NCBI GenBank assembly: GCA_014762635.1
Contig: JABURR010000017.1
Location: 62,001-126,000 of the forward strand
Reading direction: 5' to 3'
Length of the DNA: 64,000 nucleotides
DNA from: Paracoccaceae bacterium
GTDB lineage: Bacteria > Pseudomonadota > Alphaproteobacteria > Rhodobacterales > Rhodobacteraceae
Part shown: positions 1 through 8,362 of the stretch, piece by piece
Position numbering within the stretch: position 1 is the first letter of the stretch
Layout of the letters: every line of letters begins with the position of its first letter
Notes under the pieces: model-generated
The model's input: only the letters and a program-made list of their open reading frames with translations
What the model was told of the DNA's origin: nothing
Databases searched by the model: none
Position numbers and translations under genes: made by a program

Positions 1-1
1 G

Positions 2-1258
2 CAGCTCTTTTCCCTTTTCGAGGCCAGCCCCCAGTTGGTGGATCTTATCGTGGATATATCCGCGACTGCCCCAGCCCTGGCGCAATACCTGAGCCGCAAT
101 TCCGGCGTTTTCGATGCGGTGCTGGATGGCCAATTCTTCGCGGATTGGCCCGGGAGTGCGGCGCTCGAACAACGGCTGTGCGACGTTCTGGCAGAGATCG
201 ACGATTACGAGAAGAAGCTCGATGGTGCGCGCCGCTGGTGCAAGGAATGGCATTTCCGGATCGGCGTCCATCACCTGCGCGGGGTGATCGGCGGCGCGGA
301 GGCCGGGAAGCAATATGCCGACCTGGCCGTTGCAACGCTGGCGGCGCTCTGGCCTTCGGTGCTGGAGGAATTCTCCGCCAAACATGGCGTGCCCCCGGGC
401 CGCGGTGCTGTCGTTCTGGGCATGGGGTCGCTGGGGGCGGAACGCCTGTCGGCCACGTCGGACCTGGACGTGATCATGATCTACGATGCCGCCGGTGTTG
501 ATTTTTCCGAGGGGCGTCGACCATTGGCCGCGCGAGCCTATTACGCACGGCTGACCCAGGCTCTGGTGACGGCGGTTACCGCGCCGATGGCGGAAGGGAA
601 GCTCTACGAAATGGACATGCGGCTGCGTCCCTCGGGGCGGCAGGGGCCGGTAGCGACCTCGCTGGACTCTTTCCAGACGTATCAGCGCGAGGAGGCCTGG
701 ACCTGGGAACACATGGCGCTGACCCGTGCGCGTCCGGTGGCGGGCTGCATGGATCTTGGTGAAGAGGTGGAGCAGTTTCGCCGCTCCTTGCTGGCAGAAC
801 CGCGCGATGTCGAGAAGATCGTTGGCGATACGAGGGAGATGCGCGATCGGTTGGCCGAGGCCAAACCCGGACGTGGGACCTGGGATCCTAAGCAGGGCGC
901 GGGCCGGATGATGGAGATCGAACTGGTCGCACAGGCCGGGGCGCTGCTGGCGGGCTCGCCGGATCGGTCGGTGCCGGGGCAACTGGCCGCCGGGACAGAA
1001 GCGGGGTGGCTGACCGAGGATGAGGCGCGGGTTCTGACATCCGCTTACGACCTGTTCGGGCGGGTGCAGATGGTCTCGCGCCTGCTGAGCGGCGGGGCGC
1101 TCGACCTAGAGGCCGTGGGGCAGGGCGGTGCCGATTTCCTGCTTCGCGAAACCGATGCACGTGATATTGCTTCGCTTGGGCGCAAGCTGGACGCCACGGC
1201 CGACGGGGCGTCCGGTGCGGTCGAGGCGGCCTTCGGTCGCGCCCCGAAGGTGACGTGA
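2..1258 (+). CDS. glnE: Glutamine synthetase adenylyltransferase, C-terminal part (cut by window edge)
   Basis: The reading frame is open from the first bases, so this is the 3' part of a longer gene (418 residues visible). It carries the nucleotidyltransferase signature GMGSLGAERLSATSDLDVIM near residues 140-160, with GS and paired DxD acidic residues, followed by the third acidic motif EMDMRLRPSG. This is the pattern of the C-terminal adenylylating domain of GlnE, which adds AMP to glutamine synthetase under nitrogen sufficiency and removes it through its N-terminal domain (not in the window). Full-length proteins run to about 900 residues or more. The internal TTG at 35 is not a real start because similarity continues upstream of it. 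A small conserved-looking gene follows 19 bases downstream on the same strand. Confidence 0.93.
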   Translation, partial: QLFSLFEASPQLVDLIVDISATAPALAQYLSRNSGVFDAVLDGQFFADWPGSAALEQRLCDVLAEIDDYEKKLDGARRWCKEWHFRIGVHHLRGVIGGAEAGKQYADLAVATLAALWPSVLEEFSAKHGVPPGRGAVVLGMGSLGAERLSATSDLDVIMIYDAAGVDFSEGRRPLAARAYYARLTQALVTAVTAPMAEGKLYEMDMRLRPSGRQGPVATSLDSFQTYQREEAWTWEHMALTRARPVAGCMDLGEEVEQFRRSLLAEPRDVEKIVGDTREMRDRLAEAKPGRGTWDPKQGAGRMMEIELVAQAGALLAGSPDRSVPGQLAAGTEAGWLTEDEARVLTSAYDLFGRVQMVSRLLSGGALDLEAVGQGGADFLLRETDARDIASLGRKLDATADGASGAVEAAFGRAPKVT

Positions 1259-1277
1259 AGGGAATGGAGAGGCGCAG

Positions 1278-1550
1278 ATGACCGCCGAAGACCAGATTGA
1301 CAAAACGGGACTGATCCGCGAGGCCTATCAGATCGACGGGATCGGCGCGGCCGAATGCCGGTCGATCTTTCTGGACTGGGCGATCAAGCTGCCTGCGGAT
1401 ATCGCGCCGCGGGAGGCGATCCAGATCCTCCTGGATCGCTACGCGCAGGATGCCCCCGACCACCCGATGACCCAGGTTCTGAACGCCGGTCTGGCCGAGG
1501 AAGCCGCCCCGCGCAGACGCGGCGGACGGCGCGCCCGGCTAGACGGTTAG
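1278..1550 (+). CDS. Small hypothetical protein (90 aa)
   Basis: A 90-residue soluble protein with no signal peptide or membrane segment and a basic tail (RRRGGRRARLDG). The ATG is preceded by a good GGAGAGG ribosome site, which supports the start. It lies 19 bases after glnE and is probably co-transcribed with it. Its TAG stop overlaps the TAA stop of the convergent eda gene in the shared TTAG at 1547-1550. I do not recognise the family. The acidic-to-basic layout and the position behind glnE suggest a lineage-specific conserved protein rather than a chance frame. Confidence 0.75.
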   Translation: MTAEDQIDKTGLIREAYQIDGIGAAECRSIFLDWAIKLPADIAPREAIQILLDRYAQDAPDHPMTQVLNAGLAEEAAPRRRGGRRARLDG

Positions 1551-2188
1551 CGGCTGAGCTGGCTGGCCTCGCGGGCAAGCGCCTCAATCCGGTCCCAGTC
1601 GCCACTGGCCACCGCATCGGCGGGCGCGACCCAGCTTCCACCTACGCAGAGCGTGTTGGAAAGGCCCAGGTAATCCGGCGCGTTCTTCAGGCTGACGCCC
1701 CCCGTGGGACAGAATCGGATCTGAGGGATCGGCGCGCCGATGGATTTGAGCGCCGGCGCACCGCCCGAGGCTTCGGCGGGGAAGAACTTCTGAACGGTGT
1801 AGCCCCGTTCCAGCAGCCGCATCGCCTCGGTCGCCGTTGCCGCACCGGGCAGAAGCGGCAGGTCTTCGGATTCACAGGCAGCCAGCAGACGGTCCGTTGC
1901 TCCGGGCGACACCCCGAAGCGCGCGCCCGCCGCCTTGGCGGCCTTCACGTCTTCGGGCGTCAGCAGCGTGCCCGCGCCGACCACGCCGCCCGGCACCTCG
2001 GCCATGGCGCGGATCACGTCGAGCGCGGCGGGGGTGCGCAGCGTGACTTCAAGCACCGGCAGCCCGCCCTTCACCAGCGCCTCGGCCAGCGGTTTGGCCT
2101 TGGTCGCGTCGTCGATCACCAGAACCGGGATGACCGGGGCGAGGCGGCAGAGCTTCTCGCTTTCGATGGAGGCGTCCTGGGGGGTCAT
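1547..2188 (-). CDS. eda: KDPG (2-keto-3-deoxy-6-phosphogluconate) aldolase
   Basis: Cytoplasmic class I aldolase of the Entner-Doudoroff pathway, cleaving KDPG to pyruvate and glyceraldehyde-3-phosphate. Family features are present: PVIPVLVIDD at the N-terminus, GLPVLEVTLRTPAA with the conserved Glu, GAGTLL, the Schiff-base lysine region VQKFFPAEASGG, and the phosphate-binding stretch FCPTGGVSLKN. At 213 residues from the internal ATG (2188) the length is normal. An upstream in-frame codon at 2218 would add ten residues (MAQFERRTQK) that do not look like family sequence. The gene follows edd with a 46-base gap, so the pair is an operon read leftwards. Confidence 0.95.
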   Translation of the reverse strand: MTPQDASIESEKLCRLAPVIPVLVIDDATKAKPLAEALVKGGLPVLEVTLRTPAALDVIRAMAEVPGGVVGAGTLLTPEDVKAAKAAGARFGVSPGATDRLLAACESEDLPLLPGAATATEAMRLLERGYTVQKFFPAEASGGAPALKSIGAPIPQIRFCPTGGVSLKNAPDYLGLSNTLCVGGSWVAPADAVASGDWDRIEALAREASQLSR

Positions 2189-2234
2189 CTTCTGTGTCCT
2201 TCTTTCGAACTGCGCCACTGTGGGCGGTTATGCA

Positions 2235-4040
2235 TCAAACGACGACGCCTGCGCCAGCGGTGGCTGGGCCGACGCTCTGGCGGAAGACTTCGAAAAGTTC
2301 CCGCCCGACGCCATGGCCGTTCCCGCTCAGATCGGCGCTCACCGGGCTGCGGCTGTCGAAATCGGCTTCCAGCACTTCGAGCTTGCCGCTGACCGCATCC
2401 ACGCGCACGAGATCACCGTCGCGGACCTTGGCGATCGAGCCGCCATCGGCGGCTTCCGGCGCCACGTGAATCGCCGCGGGCACCTTGCCCGACGCGCCCG
2501 ACATGCGCCCATCCGTCACCAGCGCGACCTTGAGGCCGCGGTCCTGCAGCACCGCTAGGGTGGGGGTCAGCGAATGAAGTTCGGGCATGCCATTGGCTTT
2601 GGGCCCCTGGAAGCGGACGATCACCACAGTGTCTTCGGTAAACTCACCAGCTTTGAAGGCATCCTTTACGGCTTCCTGGTCATGGAAGACGCGCGCCTTG
2701 GCCTCGATCAGGTGACGCTCGGGCGCCACGGCAGAGACCTTCATCACGCCGCGGCCAAGGTTGCCGTTGAGGTCCTTCAGCCCGCCGCTGGGCTGGAACG
2801 GGTCGCTGGCGGGGCGCAGGATCTTGTCGTTCTGCGTCTCACCGGCCCCGTTTTCCCAGACGAGCCGCCCGTCCTGCAGCTTCGGTTCTTTCGTATAGAG
2901 CGCAAGCCCATCGCCCGAGACGGTCTTGGTGTCGGGATGCAGCAGCCCGGCCTCGAGCAACTCGCCGATCATGTAGCCAAGCCCGCCCGCGGCGTGGAAA
3001 TGGTTCACGTCCGCCAGCCCGTTCGGATAGACCTTGGCCATCAGCGGCGTGACTTCCGAGATATCGGCGAAGTCCTGAACATCGAGGATCACCCCGGCGG
3101 CGCGGGCCATGGCGGGCAGGTGCAGCACGAGGTTCGTCGAGCCACCGGTGGCCATCAGTCCCACGATCCCGTTCACGAAGGCCTTCTCGTCGAGGATATC
3201 CGACACCGGGCGATAGTCGTTCCCCAGCGCAGTGATCTCCAACGCGCGTTTCGCGCCTTCCTCTGTCAGCGCATCTCGCAGCGGAGTGCCCGGGTTCACG
3301 AAGGAGGCGCCGGCGAGATGCAGCCCCATGAACTCCATCAGCATCTGGTTTGAATTCGCGGTGCCGTAGAAGGTGCAGGTGCCCGGCCCGTGGTAGGAGG
3401 CCATCTCGGCCTCCATCAACTTGTCGCGCCCGATCTCGCCCGCGGCGAACTGTTGGCGGACCTTGGCCTTCTCGTCATTGGGCAGGCCACTGACCATCGG
3501 TCCGGCGGGCAGGAAGACGCCCGGGATATAGCCGAACGTCGCGGCCGCGATCACCAGGCCCGGCACGATCTTGTCGCAGACGCCCAGGTAGACCGCCGCG
3601 TCGAAGGTGTTGTGGCTGAGCGAGACCCCCGTGGCCAGCGCGATCACGTCGCGGGAAAAGAGGCTCAGCTCCATCCCGACCTGGCCTTGCGTGACACCGT
3701 CGCACATGGCCGGAACGCCCCCTGCGACCTGGGCGGTTGCGCCCACGCGGCGCGCGGCCTCCTTGATCTGGGCGGGGTAGGTTTCGAACGGCTGATGGGC
3801 CGAGAGCATGTCGTTATAGGCGGTGATGATGCCGAGGTTCGGCGCACGCCCGCCGGCCAAGGCGTCCTTGTCACCGCCCATCGCCGCATAGGCGTGGGCC
3901 TGGTTGCCACAGGTCAGATGCGCCCGGCGCGGGCCCTCTTCGGCCGCGCGGGCCATTCTTTCCAGATAGGTTTGGCGCGGCTTGCGGCTGCGCTCGATGA
4001 TGCGCTGTGTGACGTCCTGAATAGTCGCGTTGAGAGACAT
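2235..4040 (-). CDS. edd: 6-Phosphogluconate dehydratase
   Basis: Converts 6-phosphogluconate to KDPG, the first committed step of the Entner-Doudoroff pathway. It belongs to the IlvD/Edd Fe-S dehydratases. Iron-sulfur ligand contexts are visible: THLTCGNQ near residue 45, [10 protein letters not shown] near 140, and [15 protein letters not shown] near 220. The C-terminal [19 protein letters not shown] motif is also present. The start is set at 4040, where MSLNATIQ follows a clean GGAGGA site; the longer frame to 4076 lacks one. The product is 601 residues, normal for Edd. It is first in the edd-eda operon, with a LacI-type operator-like palindrome about 45 bases upstream. Confidence 0.96.
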   Translation of the reverse strand: MSLNATIQDVTQRIIERSRKPRQTYLERMARAAEEGPRRAHLTCGNQAHAYAAMGGDKDALAGGRAPNLGIITAYNDMLSAHQPFETYPAQIKEAARRVGATAQVAGGVPAMCDGVTQGQVGMELSLFSRDVIALATGVSLSHNTFDAAVYLGVCDKIVPGLVIAAATFGYIPGVFLPAGPMVSGLPNDEKAKVRQQFAAGEIGRDKLMEAEMASYHGPGTCTFYGTANSNQMLMEFMGLHLAGASFVNPGTPLRDALTEEGAKRALEITALGNDYRPVSDILDEKAFVNGIVGLMATGGSTNLVLHLPAMARAAGVILDVQDFADISEVTPLMAKVYPNGLADVNHFHAAGGLGYMIGELLEAGLLHPDTKTVSGDGLALYTKEPKLQDGRLVWENGAGETQNDKILRPASDPFQPSGGLKDLNGNLGRGVMKVSAVAPERHLIEAKARVFHDQEAVKDAFKAGEFTEDTVVIVRFQGPKANGMPELHSLTPTLAVLQDRGLKVALVTDGRMSGASGKVPAAIHVAPEAADGGSIAKVRDGDLVRVDAVSGKLEVLEADFDSRSPVSADLSGNGHGVGRELFEVFRQSVGPATAGAGVVV

Positions 4041-4079
4041 CGGGTCCTCCCAGGTTCCGAAATTTGAGCGAACCATATA

Positions 4080-4095
4080 CCGCTAGCGCTAACAT
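4080..4095 (-). promoter_or_regulatory. LacI-family operator-like palindrome upstream of edd
   Basis: Read on the minus strand the site contains TGTTAGCGCTAGCG. This is 12 of 14 matches to TGTTAGCGCTAACA, the perfect palindrome typical of LacI-family sugar regulators with a central AGCGCT. It lies about 45 bases before the edd start, where a repressor could block the promoter. The regulator itself is not in the window. The assignment is inferred from the motif alone. Confidence 0.5.
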
Positions 4096-4223
4096 TGCCA
4101 GCCCCGCCGATGCTGCAGTTGCAAAATGCGCATGACGGCCTTGCAATATTGGAAATCGAATATGTTCGCCGGGAGTCCTATCTACCTGCCAAGGGCAAAA
4201 TCCCTGAATGAATAGGACAAGAT

Positions 4224-4388
4224 ATGGTTTATCCGACCCCCAAACTCCCGATCGACACGTTCAAGATCGAACGTGAAGCCCAAGCCCTTCGCTCGAAGGC
4301 CGTTGCCGAGGGCACCAAGGCGCTGATGCGCTGGATCGCCGCGCGCCTTCAGGCCTCGCACAAGGTTGGTCAGGCCAAAGCCGCCTGA
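4224..4388 (+). CDS. Small hypothetical protein (54 aa)
   Basis: A 54-residue frame starting MVYPTPKLPIDTFKIEREAQ and ending GQAKAA, mostly helical and basic, with no membrane segment. It is immediately followed by a strong intrinsic terminator, which argues that the short unit is really transcribed and translated. It resembles short Rhodobacterales proteins that I recall being annotated as RSP_7527 family, with a DTF-x(3,6)-EA start and a basic helix; that name is from memory. The ribosome site is weak (AGGACAAGAT). Divergent from edd. Function unknown. Confidence 0.65.
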   Translation: MVYPTPKLPIDTFKIEREAQALRSKAVAEGTKALMRWIAARLQASHKVGQAKAA

Positions 4389-4410
4389 TACCGGCTTCCA
4401 GCCGCGGATT

Positions 4411-4446
4411 GAGAAACCCCGGAGGAGACTCCGGGGTTTCTCATTT
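4411..4446 (+). terminator. Strong intrinsic terminator after the 54-aa gene
   Basis: Perfect 14-bp inverted repeat (GAGAAACCCCGGAG, loop GAGA, CTCCGGGGTTTCTC) followed by ATTTT. It starts 22 bases after the stop of the 54-aa gene and ends before the first lipoprotein gene. Confidence 0.88.
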
Positions 4447-4511
4447 TGGCCCTTTTCTTCGGCGAGAACAGTCTCTGGAAACGAAAAAGACTGTCGAGCC
4501 AAGCAGGGATG

Positions 4512-5102
4512 ATGACCCGCGCCATTTTTTTGATTCTGGGCTTTCTGGCCATAACGGGCTGCACTAGGATAGATACGAATTTCGGCATGGCGAGTACGCC
4601 GCTGGAAACCAGTCGTTCTGCGGTGGCCGCAAGTCCCTACAATGTGCGCAAGATCAACGTGGATGTGCCTCGTTCGCTCTCGGTTTCCGAGGCAAACGCA
4701 TATTTCCCGCGTGCCGATATCGTTTGGCGTGGCGATCCCTTCGGGGATCGGCATGCGCAGGTCGCAAGGATCATGCAAAGCGGACTGGAAAAGGGAACTG
4801 GCGCCCTGCGCGGGCGTACCCCCGTTGTCCTTGATATCAGGGTTCAGAGATTTCACGCCCTCAGTGACAAGGCGCGTTACAGTTTTGGAGGTGTGCACAA
4901 TATCGTATTCGCCATGCAGATTAGAAGTGCTGCCACGGGGCAGGTGGTCCAGCCTTGGCGGTTGATCAACGCGGAGTTTCCGGCAGCCGGGGGAACAGCG
5001 GCGATCGAGGAGGAGCGCCGGGGGCTGACTCAGAAGGTTCTGATTGAAAGGCGCCTCGCGCAAGTGATCCAGTACGAATTAAGCGCAACGCCTGCCAATT
5101 GA
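4512..5102 (+). CDS. Predicted lipoprotein, first of a tandem paralogous pair
   Basis: A 196-residue protein with an N-terminal signal and lipobox (LAITGC, Cys near residue 17), so probably lipid-anchored in the envelope. The start is placed at the second of two adjacent ATGs because it aligns with the start of the paralogue downstream; the in-frame extension back to 4446 runs through the terminator. The body shares with its neighbour TxxDxNFGMA after the lipobox, VPRxLSVSE, YFPRxDIVWR, FGDR, VRRFHALSxKARYS and NAEF. I believe related Rhodobacterales proteins carry a DUF label (DUF6778) but I cannot confirm it. Function unknown. Confidence 0.8.
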   Translation: MTRAIFLILGFLAITGCTRIDTNFGMASTPLETSRSAVAASPYNVRKINVDVPRSLSVSEANAYFPRADIVWRGDPFGDRHAQVARIMQSGLEKGTGALRGRTPVVLDIRVQRFHALSDKARYSFGGVHNIVFAMQIRSAATGQVVQPWRLINAEFPAAGGTAAIEEERRGLTQKVLIERRLAQVIQYELSATPAN

Positions 5103-5239
5103 TCGACGCTGAAACGCCCCGCCGCACGAAATTCGCCAAGAAACCGGCCACGCGTCAATAAAGAGGTTGGACTCTGCACAATTTGTTCGGAAAGTGATAG
5201 CAAGAGTTTATCGAGCAGAAAAAGATTTGGAGGCGAAGG

Positions 5240-5836
5240 ATGACAGCCCGTCCCTTTATTCTGGTGGCGGTACTTCTATCGACTGTTGCAGGCTGCACCA
5301 AGATCGACAGGAATTTCGGGATGGCCCCAGTCCCGATGGAGGCCAGGGAAGACCTGGTGCCGCTCAGCCCGTACCGGGTGGAGCATGTTCACGTCGAAGT
5401 CCCACGTGACCTTAGTGTTTCCGAGCGCGATAGCTATTTCCCTCGCGGCGACATCGTCTGGCGCGAAGACAGGTTCGGGGACCGGTATGAACAGGTCTAC
5501 GAGGTCGTGCATACAGGTCTTCACTTGGGCGCCGACGAGTTTTCAGGGGACTTCCCGATCGTGGTGGATGTCCGTGTGCGACGTTTCCATGCGCTGTCGG
5601 AAAAAGCGCGCTATAGCGTCGGTGGGATCTACAACATACTTTTCGATATGCAGGTTTCAGACGCCGTCTCGGGCGAGGTCCTATTCCCATGGTATGCCGT
5701 CAACGCGGAATTCGCGGCCAACGGCGGGCGTGCGGCAATGGCCGAAGAGCTGCAAGGTTACACCCAGCGCGTCCGCATCCAGGACCGGCTGAAATACGTG
5801 ATGCAATACGAGATCCTGAATCTCCCGGACCCGTAG
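5240..5836 (+). CDS. Predicted lipoprotein, second of a tandem paralogous pair
   Basis: 198-residue paralogue of the preceding gene with a lipobox at STVAGC. The order of shared blocks is the same: DRNFGMA, VPRDLSVSE, YFPRGDIVWR, FGDRYEQV, RRFHALSEKARYSVGGIYNI, NAEFAANGG. The ATG follows GGAGGCGAAGG, a good ribosome site. The two genes are 137 bases apart, and the gap may carry a separate promoter. A recent-to-moderate tandem duplication is the simplest origin. No enzymatic motif is visible; an envelope structural or assembly role is only a guess. Confidence 0.82.
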   Translation: MTARPFILVAVLLSTVAGCTKIDRNFGMAPVPMEAREDLVPLSPYRVEHVHVEVPRDLSVSERDSYFPRGDIVWREDRFGDRYEQVYEVVHTGLHLGADEFSGDFPIVVDVRVRRFHALSEKARYSVGGIYNILFDMQVSDAVSGEVLFPWYAVNAEFAANGGRAAMAEELQGYTQRVRIQDRLKYVMQYEILNLPDP

Positions 5837-5880
5837 AATCCACCTGTTGCAACCTCCGCAATAGGGATAAGACGCGGGGC

Positions 5881-7077
5881 ATGAGTGATACCCGTCCCAC
5901 AGTCCGCCTGTTGCCCAAGGCCGAGGCCCGCGCGATCCGCCATGGCTTCCCTTGGGTCTATGCCAATGAATTGGTGACCGACCGCCGCACGCGATCTCTC
6001 GAAATCGGCACCATCGCGCTGCTGGAAGACAGCGAGCGACGGCCGCTGGGCACGGTGGCGGTGAATACGAATTCGCGGATCATTTGCCGCGTGCTGGACC
6101 GTGACCCCGAGGCGCAGATCGATCAGGCGTGGTTCCGCGCGCGGCTGGAGCGCGCGCTGGCGCATCGCGCGCGTCTCTATTCCGAACCGTTCTATCGCCT
6201 CGTCCATGCAGAACCGGACGGCCTGCCCGGGGTCGTGATCGACCGCTTCGGTGAGGCCGCCGTGATCCAGCCCAACGCCGCCTGGGCCGAGCGTCACATC
6301 GAAGACCTCGTCGCGGCGCTGGTCGAGGTGACCGGTGTCACGACGGTGATCAAGAACGGCACTGGCCGCGCACGCTCGCTGGAAGGGCTGGAGGAGGAAA
6401 CGGTCGTTCTTCGCGGTGGTGTCGACGGGCCGGTCCCGGTTCCGATGAACGGCGCGACCTACATGGCCGATCTGCTGGGTGGCCAGAAGACCGGGCTGTT
6501 TTTCGATCAGCGTCCGAACCACGCCTTTGCCCAGTCACTGGCGCATGGCTCAAGGGTGCTGGACGTGTTCTCGCATGTCGGGGGGTTCTCACTTGCGGCC
6601 CTCGCCGGGGGCGCGACGGCGGCGCTGGCTGTGGACGGCTCCGAACCGGCGCTGGCCCATGCGGCCGAGGGCGCCCTGCGCATGGGGGTGCAGGACAGGT
6701 TCCAGACCCGCCGGGGCGATGCATTCGACACCATGGCGGAATTGGCCGAGGAGGGGCAGCAATTCGATCTGGTGATCTGCGACCCGCCTGCCTTTGCGCC
6801 ATCGAAGAAGGCACTCGATGCCGGGCTTCGCGCCTATGAGCGCGTGGCGCGGCTCGCGGCGCCGCTGGTGGCCGAGGGCGGTTACCTGGTGCTGTGCTCC
6901 TGCTCCCACGCTGCTGACCTTTCGAAGTTCCGTGCTGCCTCGGCCCGGGGGATTGGCAGGGCCGGTCGGCGCGGACAGATCATCCACACCGGGTTTGCCG
7001 GGCCGGATCACCCGCTGCTCCCGCAACTGGCCGAAAGCGGCTACCTCAAGGCGTTGTTCTTCCGGCTGATGCCATGA
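5881..7077 (+). CDS. Class I SAM-dependent rRNA methyltransferase (RlmI/RlmK-like)
   Basis: 398-residue protein starting MSDTRPTVRLL. The N-terminal 75 residues form a PUA-like RNA-binding domain (RLLPKAEARAIRHGFPWVYANE). The C-terminal half is a Rossmann methyltransferase with the SAM loop DVFSHVGGFSLAAL, the acidic residue in AVDGSEPAL, and the catalytic CDPPAFAPSKK motif, followed by CSCSH. This is the RlmI (23S m5C) family layout. The likely role is methylation of a cytosine in 23S rRNA, though the exact target in this branch is unknown. Its stop overlaps the start of the PIN gene by four bases (ATGA), so the two are translationally coupled. Confidence 0.88.
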   Translation: MSDTRPTVRLLPKAEARAIRHGFPWVYANELVTDRRTRSLEIGTIALLEDSERRPLGTVAVNTNSRIICRVLDRDPEAQIDQAWFRARLERALAHRARLYSEPFYRLVHAEPDGLPGVVIDRFGEAAVIQPNAAWAERHIEDLVAALVEVTGVTTVIKNGTGRARSLEGLEEETVVLRGGVDGPVPVPMNGATYMADLLGGQKTGLFFDQRPNHAFAQSLAHGSRVLDVFSHVGGFSLAALAGGATAALAVDGSEPALAHAAEGALRMGVQDRFQTRRGDAFDTMAELAEEGQQFDLVICDPPAFAPSKKALDAGLRAYERVARLAAPLVAEGGYLVLCSCSHAADLSKFRAASARGIGRAGRRGQIIHTGFAGPDHPLLPQLAESGYLKALFFRLMP

Positions 7078-7634
7078 AAGTTCTGCTCGACGCCTGCGTG
7101 CTATACCCAACGGTGATGCGCGAGGTGCTGTTGCGCGTGGCCGGGCAGGGGCTTTACACCCCGCTCTGGTCCGAGCGGATACTCGAGGAATGGGCGCGTG
7201 CCGCGCGCAAGCTCGGCCCCGGCGGCGAGGCGCAGGCGCGGGGCGAGATCGCACTTGTGACAGCCGCCTGGCCCAAGGCCGTGGTGCCGCCATCGCCGGG
7301 GCTTGAGTCGCGGCTCTGGTTGCCGGATCCGGCCGATATTCATGTTCTGGCCGCGGCGATCGCCAGCAGCGCCGACCTGATCCTGACGCTGAACGTTTCG
7401 GACTTCCCGCGCAACATCCTGCGTGAGGAAGGGCTTGAGCGGGACAATCCGGACGATTTCCTCCGTGGCCTCTGGCAGGAACATCCCGACAAGGTGGAAG
7501 CCGCCGCCGCTACCGTGCAGGCCGAGGCCGAACGGCTTTCTGGGGCGCCCTGGCCGATCCGGAAACTGATGAAGAAGGCGCGATTGCCTCGGCTGGGGAA
7601 AGCGCTGGAACAGGCTTGGGCTGAGCGAGCCTAG
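7074..7634 (+). CDS. PIN-domain protein (RSP_2648-like)
   Basis: 186 residues. It begins MKVLLDACVLYPTVMRE, with the first PIN aspartate at residue 6. A conserved Glu follows in ILEEW, and the acidic LPDPADIHVLAAAI motif lies near residue 85, typical of the PIN ribonuclease fold. There is no antitoxin partner next to it. Instead it is coupled to an rRNA methyltransferase, so a housekeeping RNA role is more likely than a VapC-type toxin. The family resembles the Rhodobacterales PIN proteins I recall as RSP_2648. Its TAG stop shares the palindrome CTAG with the stop of the convergent protease gene. Confidence 0.8.
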   Translation: MKVLLDACVLYPTVMREVLLRVAGQGLYTPLWSERILEEWARAARKLGPGGEAQARGEIALVTAAWPKAVVPPSPGLESRLWLPDPADIHVLAAAIASSADLILTLNVSDFPRNILREEGLERDNPDDFLRGLWQEHPDKVEAAAATVQAEAERLSGAPWPIRKLMKKARLPRLGKALEQAWAERA

Positions 7635-8317
7635 GTCAGCCCCCACTTCGCCTCGTTCGACTCGATGGCGCGGATGCGCTCTTCGGTCTTGGGATGGGTC
7701 AGAAGCCAGGCGGGCGCCGCGCCCATGTTGGTTTGGGTCAGGGCTTCGAGCTTGGCAAAGAGCGATTTCTGCGGCTCCGTGCCGATCCCCGACTTGATCA
7801 GCAGGGCCGAGGCATAGGCGTCGGCCTCGTATTCATCCTTGCGCGACAGCTTGGCGGCCAGAAGCGAGGTGAGAAGCCCCGCGACATAGACCCCGATCCC
7901 CGGCAGGAAACGCGAGAGCACCATCGCCAGCGCCGTGCGCAGCGCGTTCTGACCCGAGAAATCGATCATCCGGCGACGCGAATGCCCGAGCGCCACGTGA
8001 CCGAGCTCGTGGGCGATAACGCCTGCGAGTTCCTCGGCCGAAACCTCGCCCGACTGGTATTTCCGAAAGAACCCGCGGGTGATGAAGATCCGTCCGTCGG
8101 CCGCCGCCAACCCGTTCACCGGCTCGATCTCGTAGATGTTCACGCGGATGCGCGGCAGGTCCAGCGCCTCGGCCATGCGGTCAGTCAGGCGCTTCAGGCG
8201 CGGATCGGCAAGCTCGGTCGACTTCACGTCCAATTCCCTGCCCATCCGCCAGACCGAGAAGCGGTACATCAGCAGGGCATAGAGAATGGCAAGCAGGATC
8301 GGGGTGAACTTGAGCAT
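7631..8317 (-). CDS. M48-family zinc metalloprotease
   Basis: 228 residues with an N-terminal membrane anchor (residues 4-20), a LTDRMAEAL region, and the zinc-binding HELGHVALGH motif near residue 105. A second hydrophobic segment follows (about 130-155, FLPGIGVYVAGLLTSLLAA), then the third-ligand context SRKDEYEADAYA. The C-terminal HPKTEERIRAIE is characteristic of HtpX/M48 proteases, which degrade damaged membrane proteins. The catalytic domain appears to face the cytoplasm, as in HtpX. It is smaller than HtpX and not fused to TPR repeats. Convergent with the PIN gene; separated by 45 bases from the DedA-like gene upstream. Confidence 0.88.
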   Translation of the reverse strand: MLKFTPILLAILYALLMYRFSVWRMGRELDVKSTELADPRLKRLTDRMAEALDLPRIRVNIYEIEPVNGLAAADGRIFITRGFFRKYQSGEVSAEELAGVIAHELGHVALGHSRRRMIDFSGQNALRTALAMVLSRFLPGIGVYVAGLLTSLLAAKLSRKDEYEADAYASALLIKSGIGTEPQKSLFAKLEALTQTNMGAAPAWLLTHPKTEERIRAIESNEAKWGLT

Positions 8318-8362
8318 GCGTTGAATATGGGTGCCAAACCCCTTGGCAGCAAGCGTCCGGCG

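Noticed and set aside
7074-7634. VapC-type toxin of a toxin-antitoxin pair
   Set aside because: No antitoxin-sized gene lies next to it. The upstream coupled gene is an rRNA methyltransferase and the protein is longer than typical VapC.
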